From Cinclus cinclus (lineage: Eukaryota; Chordata; Aves; Passeriformes; Cinclidae): a stretch of 64,000 bases of DNA. Under the pieces are notes generated by a model. That model saw only the letters and a list, made by a program, of their open reading frames with translations, did not search any database and was not told where the DNA came from. The number at the start of each line of letters is the position of its first letter. Position 1 is the first letter of the stretch. The DNA is taken from NCBI RefSeq assembly GCF_963662255.1, contig NC_085046.1, forward strand, positions 142,615,762 through 142,679,761. Direction: 5' to 3'. The translations under genes and the position numbers were made by a program. This document shows positions 50,808-63,544 of the stretch, piece after piece.

Positions 50808-53800
50808 CAAAGCAGCACACTGGGCAGGTGCAAGAACAGATGTTCTGGATCAGCCAGCGCTGGTCCAGTGACACATGACAGCATTTTGGACTAGTGAGAG
50901 CCACCCACATACTGTAGGCTATGCCAGATTCACAGCCACTGTCTCACCAAGGGTGAGAGTGCTCTTTCTGCAAGGAGCTACAGAAATACCCAAGCTGTGC
51001 AGGTCAGGCAGTGCCAAGAGAGAGAGCAGGGAGCCTCAGCAGTGATGCCCAGTCAAAATGTGCCTCTTGGGGCTCCTGCTGGTGTTCCTTCTGGGGCCCT
51101 ACTGAGCCGCAGCAGAACGGGAGGAGAAGACAGGTTTCTGCCAAGCCCATGGAGCTGATCAAAGCAAGACAAGCAAAGCACTCTAGGCAGTGGCATGACC
51201 AACAGGCATGGGGTAAAGTGGCAGCATTGACATACATTGACAATGCCACCATGATGTGCCACCATCTCCAGAGCAGTGGTGCAAGCCAGCTGGGGCTGGG
51301 CACAGCCCCTCGTGAGCTGGAATGAATACTGGGAGCAATGGTCTGACTTTGGTACAGACCATGCAGCACAACACACTCCCATTGCAGCACTTGCACTCAG
51401 GCTGAGCCTAATGAGCTTCTCTGGTAGCTGCATTCAGACACCAAAATAAAAAAGTGAGAGGAAGGTGATTCTTTTGGGACTTGGCAAATCTAGAAACACC
51501 AGTCCTGGGCAGCCCATTTGGTGTTGCTGTTCATTGTGTGAGACTCCTTTTGAAAAATTCAGATTATTTTTTGCCTTTTCCTAAAAAAATCCTCCTCTGT
51601 GAGATGGTACTTAATGATCAGCAACATTAATAGACACTGATGGGGTAGGAAGCGGCATTTGCTCTGTATCCTGATCGGTTTTGATCTTCCAGTGCTGCTA
51701 CTGAAAAGTTACAAGCCCTTCCTCCTGGCCCAAATTCAACCCTTGTGCCTGAAACCTGATGCTCAGCAAGCACTGACATCGTTTGCCTGCTGAGAAATCG
51801 GCATTTCAGGCAAGGGCTGTTGATTAGAGGAGGTGACAGAACTGCTGAGAGGCCAAATCACTTCTGAAGAAGAAATACAGATCGATTAGCAGCCCCAGAA
51901 AGTCACGCAATGTAAATTTGTCTGCTCTCCCCATTTACAGCCTATGCCGTGCCTATCAGTAGATCTGTTACCCTTGCACAAAAATCTCCTTAAAAAGAGT
52001 GTCTCAAATCTCATCGGTGACTTGGTCACACATTGTTTTAGGTCCAGGGCCCTGCTCCCTGATGCTCAGGCATTGTGTGGTTTATGAAAGCATCAGGCTG
52101 TGTCTGAAAAGGGGTTCAAGCTGTCTGCTGCCCCTGCCACTCCTCGGTGTGTCCCCAAAACCCAGCCCAGCACTTGGCTCCAGCAGCCCTCCTTCATCTC
52201 CAACGCCTTGCTGAGGAGGAAGCGGTGCAGACTGACCAAATTCCGATCCCCTTACACAGCCCCTCAGAGTCACTCTCTGGATGTCTCGGCACAGCCTTGG
52301 CTGCTTGCTCAGACCCGAAAATGCAGTGAAGATTCAGAGAGCTAGACTCTTCCTTTACAGGAGAAATTGAGTGTGGGATATTCCCAGCCTCAGGCTAATC
52401 AGACCCCAGAAATTTTCCTCTATTGTATGTAGTCTCAAGCTGTGGCTGTTGTTATTGACATTATTTAAAACACAACACAAAACAAAACCACCAAAGAGTT
52501 TTGGGGAATAAGAATCCAGCAAAAGCCCCAGCCAAGGAGTGGGAGGGAGATGCAGCAGCCTAAAAAAATCCCTGCAGTGCCCAGTATCAGCTCCTCCCTT
52601 ACCTGCAGCAAAGGTTTAATTGTCAGACCTTACGGTGCTGACAAGAGCGGCACAGGTGATCAGAGACATGTACACAGACAGATGCACAAAGCACTTTATA
52701 ACTTTATAACAGTAATAACTGCAAATACTGATCTAGGTTCAGAACACATTAATTTCCCATGGTCTGATCTCCAGCTTCCCTAGACTGCAGAAGAAATTCA
52801 TCCCCCAAGCAGATGGGGTGGGCTTGTTCTCCCTTTGGATCTTTCTTTTAAAGGTTTCCAGATCCAAGCCCCAGATGAGCCATCCTTTGCTGGGGAGCTA
52901 TCTGGGGCAGCAGAGACCAGGACTCAGACCTGAAGGGTAAATATGAGTCCAAAGCACAAGAGGGCCTGTGAGCTGGCCAAGTATGGAATAACATTCAGCT
53001 GTATGGAAGCATCTGATAAACTGTGAGCAGCATCATTCCCAAAGCCTCACTGACAAAAGACAGCTCTCCCTGCTATAGGTGAAGAGGGACAGACACTGAA
53101 GATGATGGTGCCCGCGAGGCTGAGTGTCCTTCTGCTAAGCAACTGACTGAAACCATCCTGCTCTGCTTCCTGGGCAAGAGCTTCCCATGACAAGAACCCA
53201 GAGAGAACCTTCTATAACAAAACCCACACTGTAAAAACTAATTAAAATGTTTAATTAGCTTTTGATTAACAGCATCTTTCAAAACCCTTTAGAGACTTGT
53301 AGATCAGCAGAGGCACAACTTTGGAGTCCGGGACCATTCTGCTTTGAAACGCGTTCCCTCCTTGAGAGCAGACATGCAATTACGTTCCCGCTTCAATTGC
53401 TCCTCATTTGCAAAGCCAGAGCATGAAGCAAGTTGTGTTAATGTGTCAAAATGGGGAGAGAAATAAAGAGAGCAATGGATCACTGAGTCTTTGAAGGGAA
53501 AAGCAATACTGCAGTAATTTATAGGAGGGAGAGTTTGCTGGTGGGACAGTCTCTCTCAAAGAACAGCGGTGCTCAGCCAGTAAATAGGGCTTGTTTGAGA
53601 AGAGCATCACTGCCATCTTCAGGATGGCTGCTTTCTCTTTCCCAACATGCAGCAGCTTTTCTGGCAGCAGTTTTTGGTTTATACAATACAAAAGAAATCT
53701 TCCTGCAACTCCAGCCAAAGTTATATTTTCAGTTATTATTGATGCTCTGTGGAGGATGGTTTGGTCTAATGCTTCCCAGCTTTTGGATTTTGACACCTCG

Positions 53801-56800
53801 AATTGCCTATGCAGGAACACCTCATAAACATAATTTTCAGTGCAAGCTTCAGTTCAAGATGAAAAAGACCTGTCAATCAGTCTGGGCCACTTCAGTGTGG
53901 TAACACTTCCTAATGGACACCTATTGCCCTTCATTTATTCCAGATTAAATGTCTCTAAGGAGCCACCCTCTTACACTTCCCTTTAAAGATGTTTACATTA
54001 GCATAAGAGAAGTGTTAGGAAACTCCTTGTGACATCAGCCAACTTTCCTTCCAATGACATTAAATCATCATCACTCTCCTAGCCAGAACAGTCAAACAGC
54101 TGCCACAAAAAAAAAAAGCATCTCTAGCCTGGCCCTCCAAGTGGCACTTCACTCTCAAGCACTACAAAGTAATTTCAAAGGTGTACAGTACTGAAGGTGG
54201 AGTCTATCACCACAGAAACAACAGTAAGGGTACTAAAGGTGATAAAGGCAACTGCTTTAAAGCCAAAAAGAGCACAGTTAGGATGGCCACATTACTTAAG
54301 CTCACATGTTACAGTAATGAACTCCCACACTGTTTAATTACACCAATACTGATCAGGGGTCATCTAGCTGGTTATGGGGACATCAGTTTCATACTGCAAC
54401 ATCTCATCTCTCTCTACTCTGCAGCTGGACACATCTCATGTGCCCCTTCACTTGATGGGTGTGCTTCCAGCCCACTGGATGAGCTGGATGTGTGCACATA
54501 CTCCTTTGCCAGGCCTGGACAGTGGCCCATCATTTGTCCAATGTTCAAACAACACTTTGACACAATAGGCACATGTGAAATAACGCAATGCAGGAACATG
54601 GGGAGCAAGAATAAAATAAGTAGCTCAGTTGTTTCCTTGCCTGCATCCAAGGAAGAGATGGCTCAGGCCACAGATGAGGCCAGATCAGCTATGACATGGG
54701 GCTGTCTTAGACTACCATGACCACAGAGGTCACCTCTGTCACCTGCTGCAGGACCTCTCCCTGCTTCTGAGGATGGGGACAGTGATACACCCTGAATAGC
54801 AAGGAAGGAGAGAATACAGAGAAACACTCCTCTGGAGACTTTGTGAACAACAGGACTTAACCACCTCTAATGAGAGAACCCCAAAACAGGAACCAGGATG
54901 GGGCATAGCACTCCTGTATCTCACTTCATCATCGTAGTGGCCAGGTGCATGGAACTCCTCACCTCAACTACTGGACACCTCTGGACATACTGCAGGAATG
55001 TGCTGGCTGTGGGACGGGACAGGGCTCAAGCATGAAAGGGAATGCAGGGCCCTGGGGCAGGAGCCTGCAGGGGGTAGCAGACTGCTGCAGTTCACAGCAC
55101 ACTGCTGAGGGGGAGAAGACAAATACACCTCCTGCATTTTTCCAACTCCTCTTGCACAAACTGATGTCTCAGGAGCAATCCTAAGAGTTGTCCTCAAGAA
55201 TTCCTTAGAAGCACATGGAAGATAACAACACACTTCCATATATAAGACAGGTAAGATGAATGTTTTCAAAAGGAAGACAAAGGGTCTTGGGTGAAGCTGC
55301 AGCTGTAAAACAGACATGACTGAGCAGGGCAGCTGAGGAAGCCTGCAAGTAAGCGTGGTTCTGGGAACTCCAGAAGGACTCACATACAACAGCAACCTCA
55401 GAAAGCACGTTCACCACACACCAAGTCTGTCTAACTTGTTACCAACACACCATTCACTCGAGCATTTGCTGGTGAAATAATTACAGCAGTGAATCCACAT
55501 AAAACATCCAAGGCTTCAAGTTATTCAGCAGTGTCAGCTGTATCTGACATCTCTCTGCAGCACATGGTGTCCCTGTATATGTTCAGGAGATCTGAAAGAG
55601 CAGTGCTAATCTGACAAATACCCTTGAGAAAACTCAATTCTACCACTTGACCAAGTCTTGTCATTTGTAACACACCTGCAGTAACTTGGTAACTTCACCA
55701 CTGGCCCAGAACCGCACAAATGCCTACTTCTCACTGCTAGAGCTGTGAGAGTCCACATGTATCACATATGTAAGAGACAGGGTCAGCTTATAGCTGGCTG
55801 GATTTGCTCACCAGGTACAGCCCTTTGTTGTAACCTTGACAGAAGAGGTAACCCTGTCCAGCCACCTTTACCACAGCAATAAAACTGAGGGATGAGACCA
55901 GTCTGAAAGGATCATTAGCACAGGAGGAAGCAGATCACTGGCCAGATCCAGGGCACCAAGTTGGTTGCAATCACCTAGTTTTTAAATATCCTGTGTGATA
56001 GCAATTCATTACAAAATTCATGTGCAAATTGATACCATGAACTTGATACTGGGATTGGTTTAGTCCTTGCTCCACTGTCCCCGAGCTGCTACTATTGATG
56101 TGGCAGCAGGCATTATACTGGACTTGGGAGAACGGCTCAAAAAACTTTCCTTAGGCTGGTAAAAAGACCAAAAGGGTAAGAAAGAGCAAACAGCTTGGTA
56201 ATTTGGAGCTACGTTTCTGAATCAACAAAATAAGCTGCTTCACAGGATTATTTCTCAAGGTTTTGAAAAATAAGCAGCCCCATCACCACAGCCAAAAAAA
56301 TGCATCCTTAAGGATGTCTCCTGCATCCAACAGGACTTGTGACTACACGTTTGCAGCACCCAGGGAACATCACAGTGAACTTCTTACTGTCGCACACCTC
56401 AAATCCCACAACTAGCTATAAATTCACAGCAAGTGCCTTAACTACTCCAAATTAGATATTTCACCAGTCTAAGTCTCTGCAGGGGCAGAAAGCCAACACC
56501 AAGCTTAGCAAACTCAAAATGAAGATGAGCAACCTTCAAGTGAAGCAGCAGTCTGAAGAGCAATCATATCACTGCTGCAAAAGACATGCCAGCATCGGCT
56601 GTGCAAGCCAGGAAAAAGCAGACAAAGGACAGTTCATCCAGAATGAGATGCTTGCACAGGAATGCTCCAAGTCCACATGAAATAAAGCCATTTCAGGGTC
56701 CTCCTCTCCAGATCTGTTCCAATCATAATAAAGCTACACAGAAAGAGGCAGCATTTCTGGCGAAGTGAAATCCCGATGTGGTTTTATTAACAGAAGATAT

Positions 56801-58744
56801 GGACAAGAAAGAACACTTTTTTTTTTTTTTTAGGAGAGACATTTCCATAATTTAAATTAAAATTTAAGGAACTGAGATCAACATCACTCAAGCAGGCTGG
56901 TACTACAGAACTGCAGAAACATTCCAGAGCATGGGGGTGAAACACACTGCCAGCCATGCAGCCTCTTTACTGTCTGTGACACACACCACACACACCACTC
57001 TAGATATTACTCCAGAGACCCATCTGTGCCTGGACTCTGAGGCTCACAAGAAAGGAGCAACAGCATTTACACTCAGAGACAGCACCATGAGGAGAAGCCC
57101 TTTCACCTGCAATAGCTACAGGCTGGTTACACTAGCTCACAGCACAGGGACAGTGGCTAATTTGAGCATAGCATTTATTTTAACCATTGAGTGCTAAACA
57201 GCCCAGTCCCCCACAATTACAGGCTATCACATACAACAGGGTGGTGCCATCCAAACAGCGCAAATTTACCCCCAAAACTTACATTGAGGTTGTTTAGTGG
57301 CCCATACTTAGTGCTGGGTCTGCCAGGCTCTCCTGTCCCCCTGCACAGATAAAATAAAGGGGACAAGATTGGTTGCAATGCATGGTTTTGCAAGGAACAA
57401 GCACCAACGCTTGATCAGGAACACAGAGCAGTTTCAGCTCAAAACTGCCAACAGCTGATGCCTGGTGCACTGGAAGAGCCTGTTTTCTTGGAAAGCTCAT
57501 GAGTGGGAAAGCTTGTGGAGCAGTGGGCCAGCCAACCCCAAGGCAAGCCAGCTCTAATCTCCCATCCCAGCTGCATACAGAGAAACTGCAAAACACAAAT
57601 GCCAGAGGAAAAAAAGGAAAGCTCCAATTATTCTCAGACCACAAGAACAATGATGTTTGAAAGCAAAGATGCCGTCAGGGCAGCAGAAAGGAAGATCTGT
57701 CCAAAACAGTCGACTGAAGAAATTGTGTTGTTTTAGTCAGCAGCCACTGAGGCAAGACAAAGAAGAAATCTGCTGTATGGCTGGTTCTGCCATAACAGCA
57801 CTCAGGCCTGTTTCAAAGTGTTTTTCAATAAAATCAGAAGTAAAAATGGTCAAATACAGAAGTTGTGCTTAAAACCCATTCTCTGTAAATCAGCTGTCCT
57901 TTAGAAAGCTTTACTTACAAAAAGTAATACTGGATGGAGTATGATATGCTCTTCCTGGGATCATTATTCCTTAACTATATTTGCGGCAAAAGGCTGACAC
58001 TAAATTATTTATTTTTTCTTCAGGGTGATGAACTGATGAGAACACTTCGTCTTTCAGATCTTTGCAGAAAGGTCAGTTGTGTACTGTTTATAGCATTCAC
58101 ATGATTCCAGGAAAGATTTTTCTTTTCCTTTTTAAAAACCGCCCAAATATCCAGTTTTGTCTTTCCTCTGCTTGATTCAACTGTGATATAAAAAGACTAG
58201 AGTAATATCATGCCAAAGCAAGAGTATTTTATTTCTCTGGCCAGCAAAGCATATGGGTTGGTTTCTCTGTGACAAGAGACCTTGGCTAAGCATCTTTGGC
58301 TAGAAAGAAAGAATGTACTGCCCTAAGAAAGGTGAACATACAGATAGCCCCATGACACACCTGAAGTCTTCAAGTGTCATGATTTTCAATTTTGCAGATC
58401 TCTTCTTTTTAAAACAAACAAACAAAATATAAAAAAGAAAACATTTCTCGATGATGCAGAGGACTATCCACAGGAAATGAAGCATGGTCACACTGATACA
58501 TTCTACCTGGAGCCAACATGCTATGCAAAGGTAAAAAACCTTACTTGTCCACCAAATAAAGCTGAGGGACTCACACTTGCCTGTAGGTTTCAAGTCTCCT
58601 TTCCAGAATACTGACATCTCATGTTAGGCATAATCAAAATGGTGCCACACACAAGCAGCACTAATGCTTGCTCATCAGTGCAACACATGTCATTTCCCAG
58701 TTTTCTAGAAATTCTCAATTCTTAATCCTGGGTAGGACTTAAGA
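50808..58744. other. Non-genic stretch
   Basis: Eight kilobases without a supported gene. A 179-codon plus-strand frame at 54181-54720 resembles no family I know. A T15 run lies at 56817-56831. The stretch at 53220-53480 has homeodomain-type TAATTA motifs and low-complexity-free sequence reminiscent of a conserved enhancer, which cannot be tested here. Confidence 0.5.
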
Positions 58745-59535
58745 CTGGGTAAGGACAGAAGGGACCACAGTGGGTCATCTGATTCAACCTCTCTGCTCAA
58801 GCAGCATCATCCCAGAGCACTAGGCCCAGGACTGGTCCAGACAGTTCTTGGTTATCTCTAGTGAGGGAGACTCCACACCCTGTCTAGGCAATCTGAGCCA
58901 GTGCTCAGTCACCCACATGTTAAAGAAGTTCTTCCCTATTTTCAGGTAGAATTTCCTGGGCATCAGTTTCTGCCCATTGTCCCTTATCCTGGTGCTGGGC
59001 ACCACTGAGTAGAGTCTGCTCCATCCTCTGACACCTCCCTACAGACCATGACAGACATTGATGAGGTCTCCTCTGTTTTCTCTTTCTGAGGTTGAACAGG
59101 CCCAGCTCCCTCAACCTTTCCTTGTAAGAGGAAAACTCTCCAGTCCCTGTGCTGGACCCACCCCAGGAGCTCCATGTCTGCCTTGCCCTGAGAAGCCCAG
59201 AACTGGAGCTATCACTCCAGGTAAGGCTGCACAGGTCTGAGCAGAGGGACAGGATCACCTCTCTGACCTGCTGGCAATGCTCCTCCTCATGCATCCCAGG
59301 ACACTACTGGCCTTGGCCCCCAGGGCACTGCTGGCTCATGGACAGGTGTTCTCTCCCAGGCACTTCTCCACAGAGCTGCTTTCCAGCAGGTCAGTCCCCA
59401 GCCTATGCTGGTGCCCAGCGTTGTTCCTCCCCAGGTGTGCAGGACCCTGCATATGCCTTTGCTGAATTTAAGACAGTTCCTCTCTGCCCATCTCTCCATC
59501 CTGCCAAAGTCCTTTGAAAGGGCTGCAATTTTTCC
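58745..59535 (-). mobile_element. CR1 LINE fragment, RT C-terminus to 3' UTR
   Basis: About 790 bases of CR1 on the minus strand, the longest 3' portion in the window. Translated pieces include EEEHCQQVREVILSLCSDL, EKTEETSSMSVMVC in one frame and [13 protein letters not shown] in another. The lower end carries the 3' UTR block (GAAGGGACCACAGTGGGTCATCTGATTCAACC on the plus strand, at about 58760) but stops short of the terminal ATTCTATGATTCT repeat. Frames are interrupted. It lies just beyond the polyadenylation site of the right-hand gene. Confidence 0.9.
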
Positions 59536-59954
59536 CCTTCAATCCTTTCCCTCCCAAAAGAACTTTAATTTCTTCACCAACCTATATAAGACTTCTTGTT
59601 ATAAATTGTTACTCTAAGAAGAAACATTATTATGCTGTGATTATTCAGATTTTACACAGCAGTGCTGAGTGAGGGGTGTTCATCTCCCCACCACTGGTAT
59701 GGAAAGAGCTTGATGTACAGAGTCATTTCTGATGGCTGTACTGAGGAGGCAGCATGAGTAGCTGAGATGCAGGTTCTTCAGCAATGTCCACTGGGATCTA
59801 TATGGATTACACCAAGTTCCTCAACACAAACCCTACCTGAGTAATAATTATCAGGGAGACAGAAGCTCCACAGAGTGGACAGCAAGAACCCTAAAACTCA
59901 CTGGGCTTAAATCAGTGGATTAGGCAACTGGTTACGGGTAATGAAACAGCAGAG
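59536..59954. other. Spacer between CR1 and the right-hand gene's 3' end
   Basis: No element recognised. On the minus strand this is the DNA just past the probable cleavage site of the unnamed gene. Confidence 0.5.
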
Positions 59955-60776
59955 TTTTCACTATATAAAATTTATAAATTTATTTTTTTTGTAAAAATCC
60001 AAAGGGCACGAAGACATCTCACTCAAAATACTGGTAAATCAAACCACACTTAGAAAAATGAAAGCTGATTTTATTATTTTATCCACAGCCAATCATTTGA
60101 CATGAACATGCATACGTAATTTTGCTACGCACACACCACAGTTTAACGTTAGTTATTAAAGGTTAAACATACAACATACATCCTTACAAAAATGAGTCAA
60201 AATGCAAACATAACTTTTAAACAAAACAGTTTTTACTCATTTAAAAAAACTTTTGTGTTGGGTACCATTTTGTACAAACACAGTTAAACAAAGTTTGCTT
60301 TTAGTTTCCTCATGGTTGCACATGAAAATAAGCTGCAATAGAAAATGAAGTCAAGGAATTTTTAAATAGCAGAAGTAGGCAGTCTTGCCATGCAGAAGAA
60401 GCAATATTAAATATTAGTTTTTCAAAAAAAGAAAAAAAACACAAGTTTAAAAATATTTAGTTCAAGTCACAAATCTTTCCCCAGTACAGAGAAATCCAAA
60501 TGCAACGCATGATTAGCTGCCACTTAGGATGGCTATTCTGAAAAGTAGAAATACTTTCCAGAATTGATAATTTTCATTGATTTGGCACAGAAAAAGAAGT
60601 CTGAGCTTACTTAGGTACAAGAAAGTGATTTAAAAAAAAGAGTAAACAGGAAGAGAGAAAATAAAAAGCAAGAATGAACGAGATAGTAGTTGCAATCACT
60701 AAAAAAAAAAAAAATATCTGTGCATCTCAGTCATTGCAGAATACTGTCTACAGCAGGTGCGAATTCCAGGTAATTG
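59955..60776 (-). other. Probable 3' UTR of the unnamed minus-strand gene
   Basis: The sequence following the stop codon at 60777-60779 is AT-rich, repeat-free and has no long frame. It reaches a polyadenylation signal about 800 bases on, at 59979-59984, with T/G-bearing sequence beyond it. The end at about 59955 is inferred from the usual 10-30 base distance between signal and cleavage. Confidence 0.5.
59979..59984 (-). terminator. Polyadenylation signal AATAAA
   Basis: AATAAA on the minus strand (TTTATT on plus), followed by AT-rich sequence and a TGCTGTTTCATT segment that could be the downstream element. It is the most distal candidate serving the gene whose stop codon is at 60777. Confidence 0.45.
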
Positions 60777-60840
60777 TTATTGCAACATGGATTTAATTTG
60801 CTTGGAGGTAGTCTCATCATTCAAATGCTTTGTTGTGTAC
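60777..60840 (-). CDS. Terminal coding exon of an unidentified host gene
   Basis: On the minus strand CTGTGTTTAG precedes the exon as a splice acceptor, and 64 coding bases run to a TAA at 60777-60779. The exon completes a split arginine codon with its first G and then encodes [20 protein letters not shown] and stop. Joined to the exon at 63265-63335 it keeps the frame, which random sequence would rarely do. The peptide is polar, probably helical, and looks like the C-terminus of a cytosolic protein, but I could not identify the family. A long AT-rich UTR follows. It was too short to be seen as an isolated open frame. Confidence 0.7.
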
Positions 60841-63264
60841 CTAAACACAGAAATAAAATCAAGATGAGCATAAATGCTATTACACTTTATCTTACAAATG
60901 TGTAATTTCTTTGTTTATGGCTCAACCTGACTGTACCAGAGCAAAACCCTCAGCCATGGATCATCACCCACTCCATGGTTACTGAGAATACAAGTCAGAC
61001 ATTCTGATCATAAAATGATATTGCCAATCAGAACTACAATCTAGCAGCCTTGCACCAAGGGGAGCTCAAAATAAGCCTCAGCTGGACATTGGCTTTCATA
61101 ATAAACTTACAGTACCACTTGTGACAGGTAATTATCCATCAGACTAACAGGGCTCTGCCTACACGAAACATCTTCAAATAAGACAGCTTGGGAAACTCTT
61201 CTTCAAAACTTCCAGTGACCAAACCTTCCAAGAATCCCTCAATGAGAATGGATTTAATCACTTTTCAGCCTAATTTCCTGCTTAGTAGACTGTGCTGGTA
61301 AAACTGAAGAGCATACACATGTGCTTATTTCAGCTCCTTCCCCTTTCAAAATTCACAAGGATAATAACACACTTCTACCACTATAAAAAAATTCAGCTAT
61401 CTCTATTTTTAAAAGATATCCTCATTGCAGGCTTTTTTTATGATTAATTTCCCTGGTCCTCCTTCCTAACTAATCATCTAAAAGCAAATAAAGCTTACAT
61501 CATAATTTAAATGTAACATATTAAATTAGCACTTAAATTGTTATCCACAACTGCAGTACTATTTTACTTGTTGACTTGATAAATATATAATGACTTTTTA
61601 GTTTAGAAGTTAATAATACTGTAGATTTCGGCACTTTTTGGTAATTTATACTATCAACAAACAAGCAGCCTAAGGTTTTCTGAAATCCTGAAGAGTTATT
61701 GCACTTGGTACTCTGCCCATGTGAAAAAGCTGAACTTGATTACAATACTCAGATGAGTTTGAAATTACAAAGAGCTGATCCCCCTCCAAAATCCATACCA
61801 CCTTCCATTGTTTTTGAAACACATTATCTGTCTCTTGGGAAAACACAAGGACTTCTCACTGTTCCAGAATCAAAGACTTAGATTTGGATTTGTCACGATG
61901 ACATCTTGAACCTGTTTTCATCACATGAGCACACAGCAGCTCACCCCTGCATCTCTTCCTAACAATTCCAAACACGGTTTCAAAAGATTTAAATATCCTA
62001 CCCAGAGAGTAATCATATGTACAAAACCAGGACTGTTACAGCATCTATGCATGGAAGGGGTTGGAGCAAGGAAAGCACAGCCTGAGAGTACGGACTGGAT
62101 TTACACTGCTAACCACAAAGTTAATTGTATAATTAACCAAAAGTTAATGTCACTGCTCAGTGCAGTGAGCACCTGAACTACATCTTCCATGTACTTTCAC
62201 AGTGTCAACAATGATGGGAAAAATGGGCTACTAATAAAGACTGGTGATCATGGCAGCTGCAATGACAATAAACTAGTCAGAAATAAATGCTATTGCAGCA
62301 TTTTCCCTCTGTGAAGCCTGTGTTTTCACTGATTGCCATCTCAAAGACTGATCATGCTATGAAGTTCAGAAATGAACATGATTTTAGCATGGAAATAATG
62401 ACATGAACTTCCAAATCAGGCATGGATTTTTAAAATTTTAACTAATAATCTGAAACAACTTTGCAAAAGAACCCACCTACAATACCATATTATTTAACTC
62501 CTTACCACAAAAAAATAAAAAGAGAGCAAATGAAATTGAAGCAGCTTCATTAGAGATAAGTAAAACAAATCACAACTGCACAATTTCAGACAAGACAAAG
62601 TAAAGCTTCCACATTCCAAGCAAGTGCAGGGGTAACAACACCCAGTTACAGTTATTTGTCACTAAAGTAACAGTAACATAGCAACTATAGCAAAGTAACA
62701 AATAGTAAAGCAATGATACTTTTCCAAGTAAGGATAAGAACAAAGACTTCATCTGCCTATCACATTTTTTCACTTTTTGCCACTTCTCCCATGCTGGACA
62801 CCCACATCACAAACACGTGACTGGCTATAGACACAACTTTACAACCCAAATAAGCAGGTTTTAGATTAATATACTGAATTACTCATTTTAATTTACTTCT
62901 CCAATTAATGTGGCAAATTTTTGTCTCATCTATTCTACAGCAGTCTCATGACTTTTGTTCTTTCTAAAAAGGAACAATTTCTAGTTACTTACCATGCCAT
63001 AGTGACATACTCATTCTTAACCTGCATGCATGGAAAAAGTGATCTTAGAATGAACAACTGCAAATTGACAACCCTGTTAAAACACAGAGGCCTCTTCATA
63101 CATCCTTGTCTCAAGACATGTTAAAAGAAAAGCATGCAATAATTACATTCACCTTTCCCTGTAACAATCACTGGAACTTTGCTGTAAAGGAAATGCCCTG
63201 GACAATTCATGAAAACTCACATCAAAATATTAAAAAGCAAAACTCAAGAAACAAAAAGGAGTAC
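60841..63264 (-). other. Intron of the unidentified gene
   Basis: About 2.4 kb between the two exons, with GTACTC as donor (GT at 63263-63264) and TTTAG as acceptor. It is AT-rich and I recognise no repeat or further exon in it. Confidence 0.6.
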
Positions 63265-63335
63265 CTGAGAGCATTTAGAAGGCCTTCTACACTGTTAGGA
63301 GGCTGGTCTTTAAGAACTTTGATGCATCCTTTCAT
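63265..63335 (-). CDS. Penultimate coding exon of the unidentified host gene
   Basis: The minus strand shows a pyrimidine-rich acceptor (TTTTTTTGCCTCCTAG), 71 coding bases and a CAG/GTACTC donor. The reading is [20 protein letters not shown] followed by NAL and the first two bases of an arginine codon, completed in the next exon. The leading ATG is probably an internal methionine, since it follows the acceptor directly. No alternative frame gives a sensible join. The gene lies on the minus strand and its upstream exons must be beyond base 64000 or behind the CR1 insertion. The motif pattern (hydrophobic helix, [12 protein letters not shown]) suggests a helical C-terminal region, but no name is offered. 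Confidence 0.7.
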
Positions 63336-63544
63336 CTAGGAGGCAAAAAAATTACAGTTTTCTCCATGCTAATACCTTCTGAGTTTACAGGAATGTTTTA
63401 TAATAAAATTCAGTACGTCAAAGATCTAAAAGAAGTATTTAAAAATAGCAGCAGTGTAAAGTCATTTCCTGGATATTAAAAAGGAATTAAGATTTCATTA
63501 TTACATCTTCCTATCACAGACTGGATTAGTTACTTAAAAAGCTG
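63336..63544 (-). other. Intron sequence upstream of the penultimate exon
   Basis: AT-rich sequence between the splice acceptor and the CR1 insertion; nothing else recognised. Confidence 0.5.

Noticed and set aside
54964..55395. Minus-strand 143-codon frame, cysteine- and leucine-rich
   Set aside because: No signal peptide, domain or conserved pattern; overlapped by other frames on both strands.
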